A stretch of 64,000 bases of DNA from Sutterella sp. (lineage in GTDB: Bacteria > Pseudomonadota > Gammaproteobacteria > Burkholderiales > Burkholderiaceae_F). Below, piece by piece: positions 1 to 7,997 of this stretch. Under the pieces are notes generated by a model. The model saw only the letters and a program-made list of their open reading frames with translations, did no database searches and was not told the DNA's origin. The stretch covers positions 10,846 through 74,845 of the forward strand of contig JAHHRF010000005.1 of assembly GCA_020025955.1 (NCBI GenBank), written 5' to 3'. The stretch's first letter is position 1. Each line of letters opens with the position of its first letter. Both the position numbers and the translations under genes were made by a program.

Positions 1-14
1 AAGGAGAACTGACC

Positions 15-317
15 ATGTCTACCGTTGATATTATTGTTCAAGCCATTGAGAACAAGAAATCCTTGAGCTTCTCTTACCACGGATTCGAACGCGTTGTTTC
101 ACCCTACGCATGCGGCATCAATGCCGTCAATGAAGTTAAATTAATCGGCTTCCAAACTGGAGGCGGTAGCACGTCTGGCGTAACTGAAAAGTTGCGCTTT
201 TTTGCTGTTGAGGACATCCTCGGCGCAGAAGTCAGTGACGCCCCCTTTGCCTGCCCCTGCGACAAGGCTAAGGCTCAGTACGTTGAGCTGACGAACATCT
301 ATGCGCAGGTCGCCTAA
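15..317 (+). CDS. Small WYL-like protein of unknown function
   Basis: This 100-residue protein starts 8 bases after an AAGGAG ribosome-binding site at the window edge. It has the look of an isolated WYL-type beta fold: an N-terminal helix, then a basic-aromatic strand (LSFSYHGFERVVSPY), then a 'vkLIGFQtGGGS' turn and an 'RFFAVEDI' strand. WYL domains usually sit C-terminal to a helix-turn-helix in transcription factors; here no DNA-binding domain is present. A run of cysteines (CPCDK) lies near the C-terminus. The coding sequence is complete, and a shared terminator separates it from the convergent acyltransferase gene. The fold assignment comes from pattern only and the function is unknown. 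Confidence 0.65.
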   Translation: MSTVDIIVQAIENKKSLSFSYHGFERVVSPYACGINAVNEVKLIGFQTGGGSTSGVTEKLRFFAVEDILGAEVSDAPFACPCDKAKAQYVELTNIYAQVA

Positions 318-350
318 GCCGCTGAAACGCGCTTTTGCTTACTCATGAAA

Positions 351-378
351 AAAGAGGCAGGAATACTCCTGCCTCTTT
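351..378. terminator. Bidirectional intrinsic terminator
   Basis: A near-perfect hairpin (AAAGAGGCAGG / CCTGCCTCTTT, short loop) lies between two convergent genes. It has an A-rich 5' side and T-rich 3' side, so it can serve both strands. Confidence 0.75.
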
Positions 379-388
379 GCGTAAGCGC

Positions 389-2332
389 TTAGTCGTTAAA
401 GATGGGATCTAACCACGTCGCGTTCTTTTCAAGGTACGTCTTATCCATGTGGTCGTCATCGCCGTAATGAATCAAATCACATAATTGATTGGGACAAACC
501 GTCGGCGTGGGATTCAGAATCTCAGCGAGTCCTTCAAAAGTTTTAACAACATAATCGTTCCCATCTCTCCACCAATCCAAATTCGGATAGGGCACCAATA
601 ACGTAGAAAAATTATTCTCCCCTAAACGATTGATCCGTTTCGCAATGTCATAACTCCCGTGATCCCAGGGCGCATCAAGCACAATGAAATAGCGCTTTTC
701 AGGATGACGCTTCATCATCGCTTGCATCGTCTCCATAGCCAGCGCAAAGCCACCGTTTTTGAAAGTTAACACTCGACCATCCATCGCCTGAAATTGCTGA
801 CGATAGCGAAGGGTATTTTTCCATTCCCCCCAAACCTGAGAAACTGCAATGCGCTTAACCGAAGGGAGTGCATAAAGCGTTTCAACCTTTGAGGCGTGTT
901 CTACACAATAATCTGAATAAGTTACACCAGGCACCATCAAACAACCATTTAGCGCATAAAGTCCTACGACTTTGCCCGTTCGCTTGGCCTCTGCCAAAAG
1001 ACGACGACGGTATTGGTTCGCATGCGAATCGCCAATCAAAAGAATCTCTGGCATTCGTGTCGGATCGGTGACTTCCAACTCAACACCATTAATGACTCGT
1101 TCATGCCAACCCGCCGGTTCTGGTTGTTCTTTTTCTCGCACCATCAGCACAGGATTGTTAACGACAAAGGAACGTTCTGGAAAACCTTTTTTTCCACGAA
1201 TCCCCTGCCCTAAGGCAAAGGCTGCGAACATTAAAACCAATAAAACAATCACAGAGCGCTTCGAAGCCTTCCCCTTCAAGCGACGAACCGGGTTTTCAAC
1301 CCAGTAGTAGCTCGCCACAGCCAAAACGAGCGAAGCCAGCAACATCCCTACCGTTACCCACCATGCTCCCATGGGGTAGATCAAGGCTTGGAAGGACAAT
1401 AAGGGCCAGTGCCAGAGGTAAAGGGAATAGCTCACCAAGCCCACAAAAACCATGGGACCGGCGGAGAGCACCGTCTTATTAATGAAGCCATCTCGCCCCA
1501 TCAACACCATAACGGCCCCAAGGACGCAGCCCAAGTTTAAAAACCCAGGGCTTTCTAATTCATTGATGACCAGGAAGTACGTGGTGACAATCAACACGAA
1601 GCCAATCGCGGGCACAAGGCGTGCGCTCTTTCCCTTCAGTTGAAACGCATAAAAGGTTTCACCCCAGGCTAACAAAATCCCAAAGGAGAGTTCCCAGAAA
1701 CGCGTCAACGGGAAATAAAAAGCAAAGCTCTTATCTTGCGCTAAGAGACACCACGAGAGGCTCGACACCGTCATGGCAAGCACAAAGAGCCCTAACCACT
1801 TGGCTTGCGGAAAGAAGCGCCACAGCGCCATTGCAATGAGCGGGAAGACGATATAAAACTGCTCTTCGACTGACAAGCTCCAGATATGGATCAAAGGCTT
1901 ATAAATGGCTCCTGGGTCGAAATATCCTAAGTGTGAAAGCAAGCGAAGGTTTTCAAAGAAAAGCGCGCTACCGTAAATCTCTTTCCCTAAAAGCAAATAC
2001 TCTTCGCGCGTCATGAAGAACCACCCCACAACGGCCACAAACAAGAGCACTAACAATAAGGGCGGGAAGATGCGCTTAACACGCTTAGCGTAAAAGCTCT
2101 TCCACGAGAAGTCCCCCTTTTGAAGACCACGGAAAATAATCCCCGAGATCAAATAACCCGAAATAACAAAGAAAACATCGACCCCTAAAAAACCGTTGGG
2201 AATCAGTCCAGGAAAAGCGTGATAAATCAATACTGGAAGCACAGCTAACGCACGCAAGCCCGTAATGTCATTACGCCAAGCATGCCCATTCCCTAGCTCT
2301 TGAGGAAGTGTTACATCTTTTTTAATCGTCAT
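389..2332 (-). CDS. OafA/YrhL-type O-acyltransferase with SGNH domain
   Basis: This 647-residue inner-membrane acyltransferase has the acyltransferase-3 signature near the N-terminus (RNDITGLRALAVLPVLIYH, then 'FLGVDVFFVISGYLIS'). About ten membrane helices follow over residues 20-370. A C-terminal SGNH-hydrolase domain has GDSHANQ at about residue 433 and a DDDH block near the end. Two-domain proteins of this kind O-acetylate LPS O-antigen, peptidoglycan or other glycans: the membrane part handles the acyl donor and the SGNH part transfers to sugar. It is a single-gene unit next to an unrelated transporter. The exact glycan substrate cannot be read from the sequence. Confidence 0.9.
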   Translation of the reverse strand: MTIKKDVTLPQELGNGHAWRNDITGLRALAVLPVLIYHAFPGLIPNGFLGVDVFFVISGYLISGIIFRGLQKGDFSWKSFYAKRVKRIFPPLLLVLLFVAVVGWFFMTREEYLLLGKEIYGSALFFENLRLLSHLGYFDPGAIYKPLIHIWSLSVEEQFYIVFPLIAMALWRFFPQAKWLGLFVLAMTVSSLSWCLLAQDKSFAFYFPLTRFWELSFGILLAWGETFYAFQLKGKSARLVPAIGFVLIVTTYFLVINELESPGFLNLGCVLGAVMVLMGRDGFINKTVLSAGPMVFVGLVSYSLYLWHWPLLSFQALIYPMGAWWVTVGMLLASLVLAVASYYWVENPVRRLKGKASKRSVIVLLVLMFAAFALGQGIRGKKGFPERSFVVNNPVLMVREKEQPEPAGWHERVINGVELEVTDPTRMPEILLIGDSHANQYRRRLLAEAKRTGKVVGLYALNGCLMVPGVTYSDYCVEHASKVETLYALPSVKRIAVSQVWGEWKNTLRYRQQFQAMDGRVLTFKNGGFALAMETMQAMMKRHPEKRYFIVLDAPWDHGSYDIAKRINRLGENNFSTLLVPYPNLDWWRDGNDYVVKTFEGLAEILNPTPTVCPNQLCDLIHYGDDDHMDKTYLEKNATWLDPIFND

Positions 2333-2396
2333 GTCGTGTTATTTTGTCATCTCTTTAAGTCATCTTTCCTCAGGCAATTTTGCGTTTTAACAATGC

Positions 2397-2432
2397 AAAA
2401 AAGCCTTGAGGGTAGCAGTCTACCTCAAGGCT
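2397..2432 (-). terminator. Intrinsic terminator after the symporter gene
   Basis: The hairpin AGCCTTGAGG / CCTCAAGGCT is followed on the minus strand by a six-T run (AAAAAA at 2397-2402 on plus). Confidence 0.8.
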
Positions 2433-2458
2433 CTCTTGTTTGTCGTAAATTCGCTTAG

Positions 2459-3964
2459 TTAAGACGGATGCTTGGCATCGAGCCCCGTCAAATTGTCCAC
2501 ACCCAAGCGCTCTTCCACTTCCAAGTTGGTTTCAGCACGTTCACCTTCCCAGTAAACGGCATTGGCAATCCCCAACTTTTCCGGGTGGAACACGGGGTTA
2601 AGCCCCAAGCGGCGTTGCATTTCATAGTCCTTCAAGGCCGTTAGGGCATGACGCTGAAGGAGAAGAATTGCAATGATATTGAGCCAGGCCATCATCCCCA
2701 CGCCCACGTCAGCCATCGACCAAATCAAGGCCGAGGAACGAATGGCACCGAAGGCTACCGTCAAGATGAAGATGGCTTTACAGATCGTCATCACGAAGGG
2801 ACGCTTCAAGTAACGATTTAAGTAGGCCACATTGGTTTCCGCCATGTAGTAGTAGCCCAGAATCGTCGTGAAGGCAAAGAAGAAGATGGCCACACCGATG
2901 AAGGGACTCCCCCAACCCGGCATGATCTGGTTAATGGCTTCCTGCGTATAAACGGGACCGGCAATTTCGCCAGGCAACCCTTCATGGCGCATCAGCCCAT
3001 CCGGGCCCACCATGTTATAGGCGCCCGTCATCAGGATCATAAAGCCCGTGGCAGAACACACAAAGAGCGTGTCAATGTAAACCGAGAAGGCCTGCACTAA
3101 GCCTTGCTTAGCGGGGTGAGACACGGCAGCGGCCGACGAGGCATGTGGCCCCGTACCCTGACCCGCTTCGTTGGAGTAAATCCCACGCTTCACACCCCAA
3201 GCCACAGCCTGACCGATCATACCACCGGCCAAGGGACCTGCCCCAAAGGCGCTGGAGACAATCAATTCAAGGGTCGCCGGGATCTGTTCATAATTGATCC
3301 CCACGATGATTAAGGCCACGACGACGTAAGCCTGGGCCATGAAGGGAACCACAACCGTGGCCACATTCGCGATGCGACGAAGGCCGCCAATAATCACGAA
3401 GGTCAACAACGACCCCACGATCGCAGCCGTGATTTCAGGCTGAATATCAAAGGCGTTTTGCCAGGCCAAAGCAATCGAATTACTTTGCACCCCAGGACAG
3501 AAGAAAACGGAAGCCGCAATCGTAACCAGCGCAAACACCCAAGCGAAGAACTTGGAATTTAAGCCGCGTTCAATATAAAAGGCGGGACCCCCACGGTACT
3601 GACCCTCAATCTGTTCTTTGAAGATCTGCCCCAAGGTAGACTCCACAAAAGCGGAGCTCGCCCCCAAGAACGCCATCACCCACATCCAAAAGAGTGCACC
3701 AGGACCCCCGAAAGCAATGGCCGTTGCCACGCCTGCGATGTTCCCCGTGCCAACACGCCCTGCCAACGTCAGCGACAAGGCTTGGAAACTTGAAAGGCCA
3801 ATTTCGCCTTCACGCTTTTGAAAGAGCAAGCGCCACATTTCAGGAATCATACGAAGCTGAACAAAGCGCGTACGAATACTAAAGAGGAGCCCGCCGACTA
3901 AACATAGGCCCACCAAAACCGGAGACCAAATGTAGCCATTGAGGATGTCTACAAACTTTTCCAT
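2459..3964 (-). CDS. Sodium:alanine symporter, AGCS family
   Basis: This amino acid carrier-type integral membrane protein is about 500 residues long, the usual AGCS length. Typical blocks are visible: 'SSFQALSLTLAGRVGTGNIAGVATAI', 'GGPGALFWMW', 'GGPAFYIERG' and 'GIYSNEAGQGTGPHASSAA'. The protein imports alanine or glycine with sodium across the inner membrane. I chose the ATG at 3964 because GAGAAG precedes it and the protein then begins at the normal family position; the longer frame upstream lacks family similarity. It has its own terminator and appears monocistronic. Substrate preference within the family is not determinable here. Confidence 0.92.
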   Translation of the reverse strand: MEKFVDILNGYIWSPVLVGLCLVGGLLFSIRTRFVQLRMIPEMWRLLFQKREGEIGLSSFQALSLTLAGRVGTGNIAGVATAIAFGGPGALFWMWVMAFLGASSAFVESTLGQIFKEQIEGQYRGGPAFYIERGLNSKFFAWVFALVTIAASVFFCPGVQSNSIALAWQNAFDIQPEITAAIVGSLLTFVIIGGLRRIANVATVVVPFMAQAYVVVALIIVGINYEQIPATLELIVSSAFGAGPLAGGMIGQAVAWGVKRGIYSNEAGQGTGPHASSAAAVSHPAKQGLVQAFSVYIDTLFVCSATGFMILMTGAYNMVGPDGLMRHEGLPGEIAGPVYTQEAINQIMPGWGSPFIGVAIFFFAFTTILGYYYMAETNVAYLNRYLKRPFVMTICKAIFILTVAFGAIRSSALIWSMADVGVGMMAWLNIIAILLLQRHALTALKDYEMQRRLGLNPVFHPEKLGIANAVYWEGERAETNLEVEERLGVDNLTGLDAKHPS

Positions 3965-4032
3965 AATTGTTCTTCTCACTGAGGCGTTTTGTGCCAAACG
4001 CTCTTTTGACGCCCAGTCCAAGGTCAAACGAT

Positions 4033-4059
4033 GGCGTCACCAAAAAAGACGGTGACGCC
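4033..4059 (-). terminator. Hairpin downstream of argH, weak terminator
   Basis: A nine-base-pair stem GGCGTCACC / GGTGACGCC lies directly after the argH stop codon. Only a short T run follows on the minus strand, so termination strength is uncertain. Confidence 0.45.
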
Positions 4060-4082
4060 ACGACACTCAGACGGTTAACGCG

Positions 4083-5510
4083 TTAGTGGTTTCGTTGAGA
4101 GAAAATCGTTTCCCAACGCTCGACCTGATACTTTACCTGAGCCGGAGCCGTGCCGCCCAAATGATTACGGGCATTGACCGAGCCTTCAAGCTTCAAGACG
4201 TCATAGACATCCTCGCCAATCAGATCACTGAAGGACTGAAGCACATCCAAGGGAAGGTCTTCTAAACCGCAGTCACGCTGGCCAGCTTCACGGACTACCT
4301 GACCCACGATATCGTGTGCTGTACGGAAGGGCATCCCATGACGAACCAAGTAGTCCGCCAAGTCGGTGGCGGTCGGGTAACCCGCCTGACACGCTTGAAG
4401 CATGTTTTCAGGACGCGCTTCGACGCCTGCCATCATGTCGCAGAAGGCACGTAACGTGTCCTTCACGGTATCAATGGCATCAAAGACCGGTTCTTTATCT
4501 TCTTGGAAGTCCTTGTTATAGGCCAAGGGCGTCCCCTTCATGAGGGTGAGCATCGCCGTCAAGTCACCGTACACACGGCCCGTCTTACCGCGAGCGGTTT
4601 CAGGCACGTCCGGGTTTTTCTTCTGAGGCATGATCGAAGACCCCGTCGTGAAACGGTCCGGCAACTTGATGAAGCTAAAGCGCTGGCTCATCCAAGTGAT
4701 GAGCTCTTCCGACAAGCGGGAGATGTGCATCATGATCAACGAAGCACAGGCGCAGAATTCAATCGCAAAATCGCGGTCAGAGACGGCATCCAACGAATTC
4801 TGGCAAACGCCTTCAAAGCCCAATAAAGAGGCCGAGAGTTCTCGATCGATCGGATAAGTGGTCCCCGCTAAGGCGGCTGCGCCCAAGGGGGAGCGATTCA
4901 CGCGTGCACGGCAGTCGAGCAAACGCTCACGGTCACGCTCAAACATTTCCACGTAAGCCAACAAGTGGTGACCGAAAGACACCGGTTGGGCCACCTGCAT
5001 ATGGGTAAAGCCCGGCATGATTACGTCAGAATAACGCTTAGCCTGAGCCACCATCACTTCCTGTAAATGTTCTAAACGCTTGAGAATAACGTCGATTTCG
5101 CTTCGAACGTATAAGCGCACATCGGTAGCCACCTGGTCGTTTCGGCTACGACCCGTATGAAGACGCTTACCCGCGTCCCCAATCAAAGCGGTTAAGCGGG
5201 CTTCAATATTCAAATGCACATCTTCGAGTTCTAACTGCCACTCAAAGGTACCCGCTTCGATTTCCTGGCGAATCTGCGCCATCCCCGACTTGATGGCTTC
5301 TAAATCGTCTTGCGACAAAACCCCCACCGAAGCCAACATCGTTGCGTGAGCAACGGAGCCTTCAATATCAGCAAACGCCATGCGTTTATCAAAATCCACA
5401 CTCGCGGTGTAACGGAGCACAAAAGCATCCACCGGTTCAGAGAATCGCCCAGACCACGCTTTTTTCTTAGCGTGTAACGGATCATTGGAATGATCATTCT
5501 TCGTACTCAT
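4083..5510 (-). CDS. argH: Argininosuccinate lyase
   Basis: The enzyme splits argininosuccinate into arginine and fumarate, the last step of arginine synthesis, in the cytosol. The 475-residue protein shows the family landmarks: 'WSGRFSEPVDAFVLRYTASV' at the start, 'HTGRSRNDQVATD', and the signature loop 'GSSIMPQKKNPDVPE' that carries the catalytic serine of the fumarase/aspartase superfamily. The ATG at 5510 is preceded by GAGGT. The gene is not in an arg cluster; its neighbours are a transporter gene and a tRNA operon reading away. Confidence 0.97.
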   Translation of the reverse strand: MSTKNDHSNDPLHAKKKAWSGRFSEPVDAFVLRYTASVDFDKRMAFADIEGSVAHATMLASVGVLSQDDLEAIKSGMAQIRQEIEAGTFEWQLELEDVHLNIEARLTALIGDAGKRLHTGRSRNDQVATDVRLYVRSEIDVILKRLEHLQEVMVAQAKRYSDVIMPGFTHMQVAQPVSFGHHLLAYVEMFERDRERLLDCRARVNRSPLGAAALAGTTYPIDRELSASLLGFEGVCQNSLDAVSDRDFAIEFCACASLIMMHISRLSEELITWMSQRFSFIKLPDRFTTGSSIMPQKKNPDVPETARGKTGRVYGDLTAMLTLMKGTPLAYNKDFQEDKEPVFDAIDTVKDTLRAFCDMMAGVEARPENMLQACQAGYPTATDLADYLVRHGMPFRTAHDIVGQVVREAGQRDCGLEDLPLDVLQSFSDLIGEDVYDVLKLEGSVNARNHLGGTAPAQVKYQVERWETIFSQRNH

Positions 5511-5623
5511 GATTTACCTCGCAGGTGAAAGTGAATTTTTGACGGATTATTGTACAATCGAGACTCCTTTGGGCGGAGGTTCTAACGCCAAGAATCTCTA
5601 ATCTAAGTGGTTTATCCTATCCC

Positions 5624-5651
5624 TTGCTTTTTCCCGCTATTGGTGTACAAT
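5624..5651 (+). promoter_or_regulatory. Promoter of the Pro-Arg-His tRNA operon
   Basis: A sigma-70 type promoter has TTGCTT at 5624-5629 and TACAAT at 5646-5651 with a 16-base spacer, and lies 11 bases before the first tRNA. The same -35 hexamer and spacer length occur upstream of tRNA-Leu in this window. Confidence 0.7.
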
Positions 5652-5661
5652 TAACGCTCTT

Positions 5662-5738
5662 CGGGGTGTAGCGTAGCCTGGTAGCGCGCCTGGTTTGGGA
5701 CCAGGATGTCGGGAGTTCGAATCTCTCCACCCCGACCA
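5662..5738 (+). tRNA. tRNA-Pro (UGG)
   Basis: A 77-base cloverleaf with encoded CCA. The anticodon stem CCTGG / CCAGG encloses the loop TTTGGGA, giving anticodon TGG. The acceptor CGGGGTG pairs with CACCCCG, and the T loop reads TTCGAAT. Confidence 0.95.
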
Positions 5739-5762
5739 TTAGGTTTCAGCCCGAAAGCGAGT

Positions 5763-5839
5763 CTGCCCGTAGCTCAGTTGGATAGAGCATCTGCCTTCTA
5801 AGCAGACGGTCACAGGTTCGATTCCTGTCGGGCAGGCCA
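5763..5839 (+). tRNA. tRNA-Arg (UCU)
   Basis: A 77-base cloverleaf with acceptor CTGCCCG / CGGGCAG, anticodon loop CTTCTAA (anticodon TCT), T loop TTCGATT and encoded CCA. It lies 24 bases after tRNA-Pro in the same operon. Confidence 0.94.
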
Positions 5840-5869
5840 TACACACCGAATACACCGTAAAGAATTTAT

Positions 5870-5946
5870 GGTGGATGTAGCTCAGTTGGTAGAGTCCCGG
5901 ATTGTGATTCCGGTTGTCGTGGGTTCGAGCCCCATCATCCACCCCA
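5870..5946 (+). tRNA. tRNA-His (GUG)
   Basis: The cloverleaf has the extra 5' G typical of tRNA-His (GGTGGATG paired with CATCCACC), anticodon loop ATTGTGATT (anticodon GTG) and encoded CCA. It is the last gene of the tRNA operon. Confidence 0.95.
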
Positions 5947-5951
5947 TAAAT

Positions 5952-5999
5952 AAAAGCCCTTGTTGCGTAATGTTTGCAACAAGGGCTTTTCCGTTTTTT
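5952..5999 (+). terminator. Strong terminator of the tRNA operon
   Basis: A fifteen-base-pair stem (AAAAGCCCTTGTTGC / GCAACAAGGGCTTTT) is followed by CCGTTTTTT. On the minus strand it can also stop transcription from the glycosyltransferase pair. Confidence 0.88.
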
Positions 6000-6004
6000 A
6001 ACAA

Positions 6005-7069
6005 TTATTCAAACAAATGAGCATAGCTTAGACTCTTTTGCTCTCTTTTTTCCTTTCGCGCCTGGCGATAGCGTGCATAAAGGCGCACGAGGAAAAGAGG
6101 GAAGTAAAAAAAGCGAAGATACTTTTTGTGATTTTTGCTCAAATTTTCCTTGATTGGACTTTGAGTAAAAAACTCGATCTCTTTATGAATCGTTTTCATG
6201 GCTTCATCATTACCATGGCATTCCGAAGCACAAGCCATATAGCCATGCTTCAAAAAGCTCAACATTTTTGACACTAAGCAGTCTGAGAAAACGCCGTCTT
6301 TTTCACAATCCGTATAAACCGATTTAAGGACCCAGTACAGCTCTGGCAAATATCTCTGATTGCGTGAAGCATAGCAGGCCGAACTTTTTCGTTGACGATA
6401 ATAAAGTCCAACATCAGGAATCACAACCTGCGTCTTCACACGAAGCAACAGTCTTAATAAGACGTCTTGATCTTCTCCAAGGGAAAAGTCTGGCCTAAAG
6501 CGAATGTTGTCGAAAAGGTTGGCTTTAAAGAGCCTATTACACAAGAAGTGACTGTGATTTTGGGAAAACTCTACAAATTTCCCACTTCTTTCATTGAAAG
6601 CCCAATAAAACTGATAGATCGCTTGGTCTTTTAGTGTCAAACGCTCTGTTTGCCACCATGCTGGTTGATGCTCACCATCTTTACCAAACCTCAAGTATCC
6701 AAACGTCACGCTATCGGCATGATCTTCTGCCTGGGCATCCATGCTTTTTTGAAAAATATCTGGCGAGAAATAATCGTCACCATCCAAAAAAGCGATGAAA
6801 TCAACTTCGCATTGCGTTAACAGGTGTTCCAGTGCGCAATTGCGTGCTGAGCTCACACCTCTGTTAGATTGAGACAATACGATGAAGCGTGAATCAGCCT
6901 GCGCATGTCGCTGGACCACTTCAAGCGTTTTATCCGATGAGCCATCGTCAACAATGCACGCAACCCAGTTTTTATACGATTGAGCTGTCAAGGACTGCAT
7001 CATCTCACCAACATAACGTTCGACGTTATAGACTGGGATAACCACACCAATACGTTGCTCGTTAATCAT
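6005..7069 (-). CDS. Family 2 glycosyltransferase
   Basis: This 354-residue GT-A fold transferase has the N-terminal nucleotide-sugar site 'GVVIPVYNVERYVGEMMQSL', the 'IVDDGSSD' block and the metal-binding 'FLDGDD' motif. It probably adds one sugar to a surface polysaccharide or LPS on the cytosolic face of the membrane. A basic C-terminus (RYRQARKEKREQK) may contact the membrane. Its start overlaps the end of the upstream GT25 gene by 8 bases, so the two are co-translated. Base composition looks more A+T rich than the flanking dnaE and argH, consistent with an exchanged surface-glycan module. Sugar specificity is not predictable. Confidence 0.88.
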   Translation of the reverse strand: MINEQRIGVVIPVYNVERYVGEMMQSLTAQSYKNWVACIVDDGSSDKTLEVVQRHAQADSRFIVLSQSNRGVSSARNCALEHLLTQCEVDFIAFLDGDDYFSPDIFQKSMDAQAEDHADSVTFGYLRFGKDGEHQPAWWQTERLTLKDQAIYQFYWAFNERSGKFVEFSQNHSHFLCNRLFKANLFDNIRFRPDFSLGEDQDVLLRLLLRVKTQVVIPDVGLYYRQRKSSACYASRNQRYLPELYWVLKSVYTDCEKDGVFSDCLVSKMLSFLKHGYMACASECHGNDEAMKTIHKEIEFFTQSPIKENLSKNHKKYLRFFYFPLFLVRLYARYRQARKEKREQKSLSYAHLFE

Positions 7070-7850
7070 GAAGAGCTTCTCTCTTATAGGCTTGATAAGT
7101 CTTGTACTTTCGGAAACGTTTTACAACTTTTCTCTCCCACCAACTGGGGCGCTTTGCCTCAAACGTCTTACCAGCCCAACGTTCTTGTTCAATGAGCGAC
7201 TTACTGGAATCAAAGTCCTGATAGGCAACAAAAGGCGAGAGAGTATAGACATTTAACGCTTTTGCATAGGTCCACGTCTGATCGAAAAGGACGTGATCAA
7301 TCGGGCCCACTAAAGGCTCTGGCAAGTCTAGCAAGGCTTGGGCTGCTCGTCGATTAATCCAATAAGCTTGCGTTCCCCAACTCACAGGCTCCATCATTTG
7401 AATCAATTCGCCACCTTGCTTCAACTGCTTACAGGTTGAGCACAAAACCTGACATACCTCAGCCTCTGGCTTATAAGAAGCCACCTGAACGATGTCTACG
7501 CCTTCAGGAATCCAGTCTGGATTGGACATCCAGTCCCGAGCGCCTTCTAAAAAGAAGACATCATCCTCCATAACAAGAGCCCATTCACTATCTGACTCCA
7601 GCAGTGTTTCACAGGCCTTTAAGTGACTCAGGTAACAAGCGATTTCACCACGAGACAGTTCACGAGCCACAATGGAGGAACTTTCAACAGATTGCAGCGC
7701 CTGCAAACGACGCTCTGAAAGCTCAAGTCCATCAACTGCACTCAATCGCTGGGGGGCAAACCCCATTTCTTGAACGAAGCGAGTACAAAACGCTTCCCAA
7801 CGCTCTGGTGTTCGATCTAAGGAAATCGTCAAATAAAGAAAAGAGGACAT
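7062..7850 (-). CDS. Family 25 glycosyltransferase (LPS type)
   Basis: The protein of about 262 residues has GT25 hallmarks: 'LYLTISLDRTPERWEAF' at the start, 'SRGEIACYLSHLKACETLLES' and 'WALVMEDDVFF' (the acidic EDD metal motif). GT25 enzymes such as Neisseria LgtB/LgtE and Haemophilus Lex2B add galactose or other hexoses to LPS. I chose the ATG at 7850 because family similarity begins there; the upstream GTG extension adds unrelated residues. No convincing ribosome-binding site precedes it. A related copy lies at 33438-34211. The two share a 'DWIPEGV' block, but this one has a longer cysteine-containing middle. Confidence 0.88.
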   Translation of the reverse strand: MSSFLYLTISLDRTPERWEAFCTRFVQEMGFAPQRLSAVDGLELSERRLQALQSVESSSIVARELSRGEIACYLSHLKACETLLESDSEWALVMEDDVFFLEGARDWMSNPDWIPEGVDIVQVASYKPEAEVCQVLCSTCKQLKQGGELIQMMEPVSWGTQAYWINRRAAQALLDLPEPLVGPIDHVLFDQTWTYAKALNVYTLSPFVAYQDFDSSKSLIEQERWAGKTFEAKRPSWWERKVVKRFRKYKTYQAYKREALHD

Positions 7851-7997
7851 AGTGTTATTTAACCCTTGACGGCAAGTTCCCTCAAGACAAAATAAATTTA
7901 CATTAATAGTTAAATGAGCTCTCACTCAAGGAGAGACAGTGCTAAATATGAGTTATGTGAAGGCTTAACGCCAACGTAAAAAGCTTGGCATTTGCTT

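Noticed and set aside
5539..5558. Promoter made of TTGACG and TACAAT upstream of the tRNA operon
   Set aside because: The spacer is only 8 bases; the pair at 5624-5651 has correct spacing and distance.
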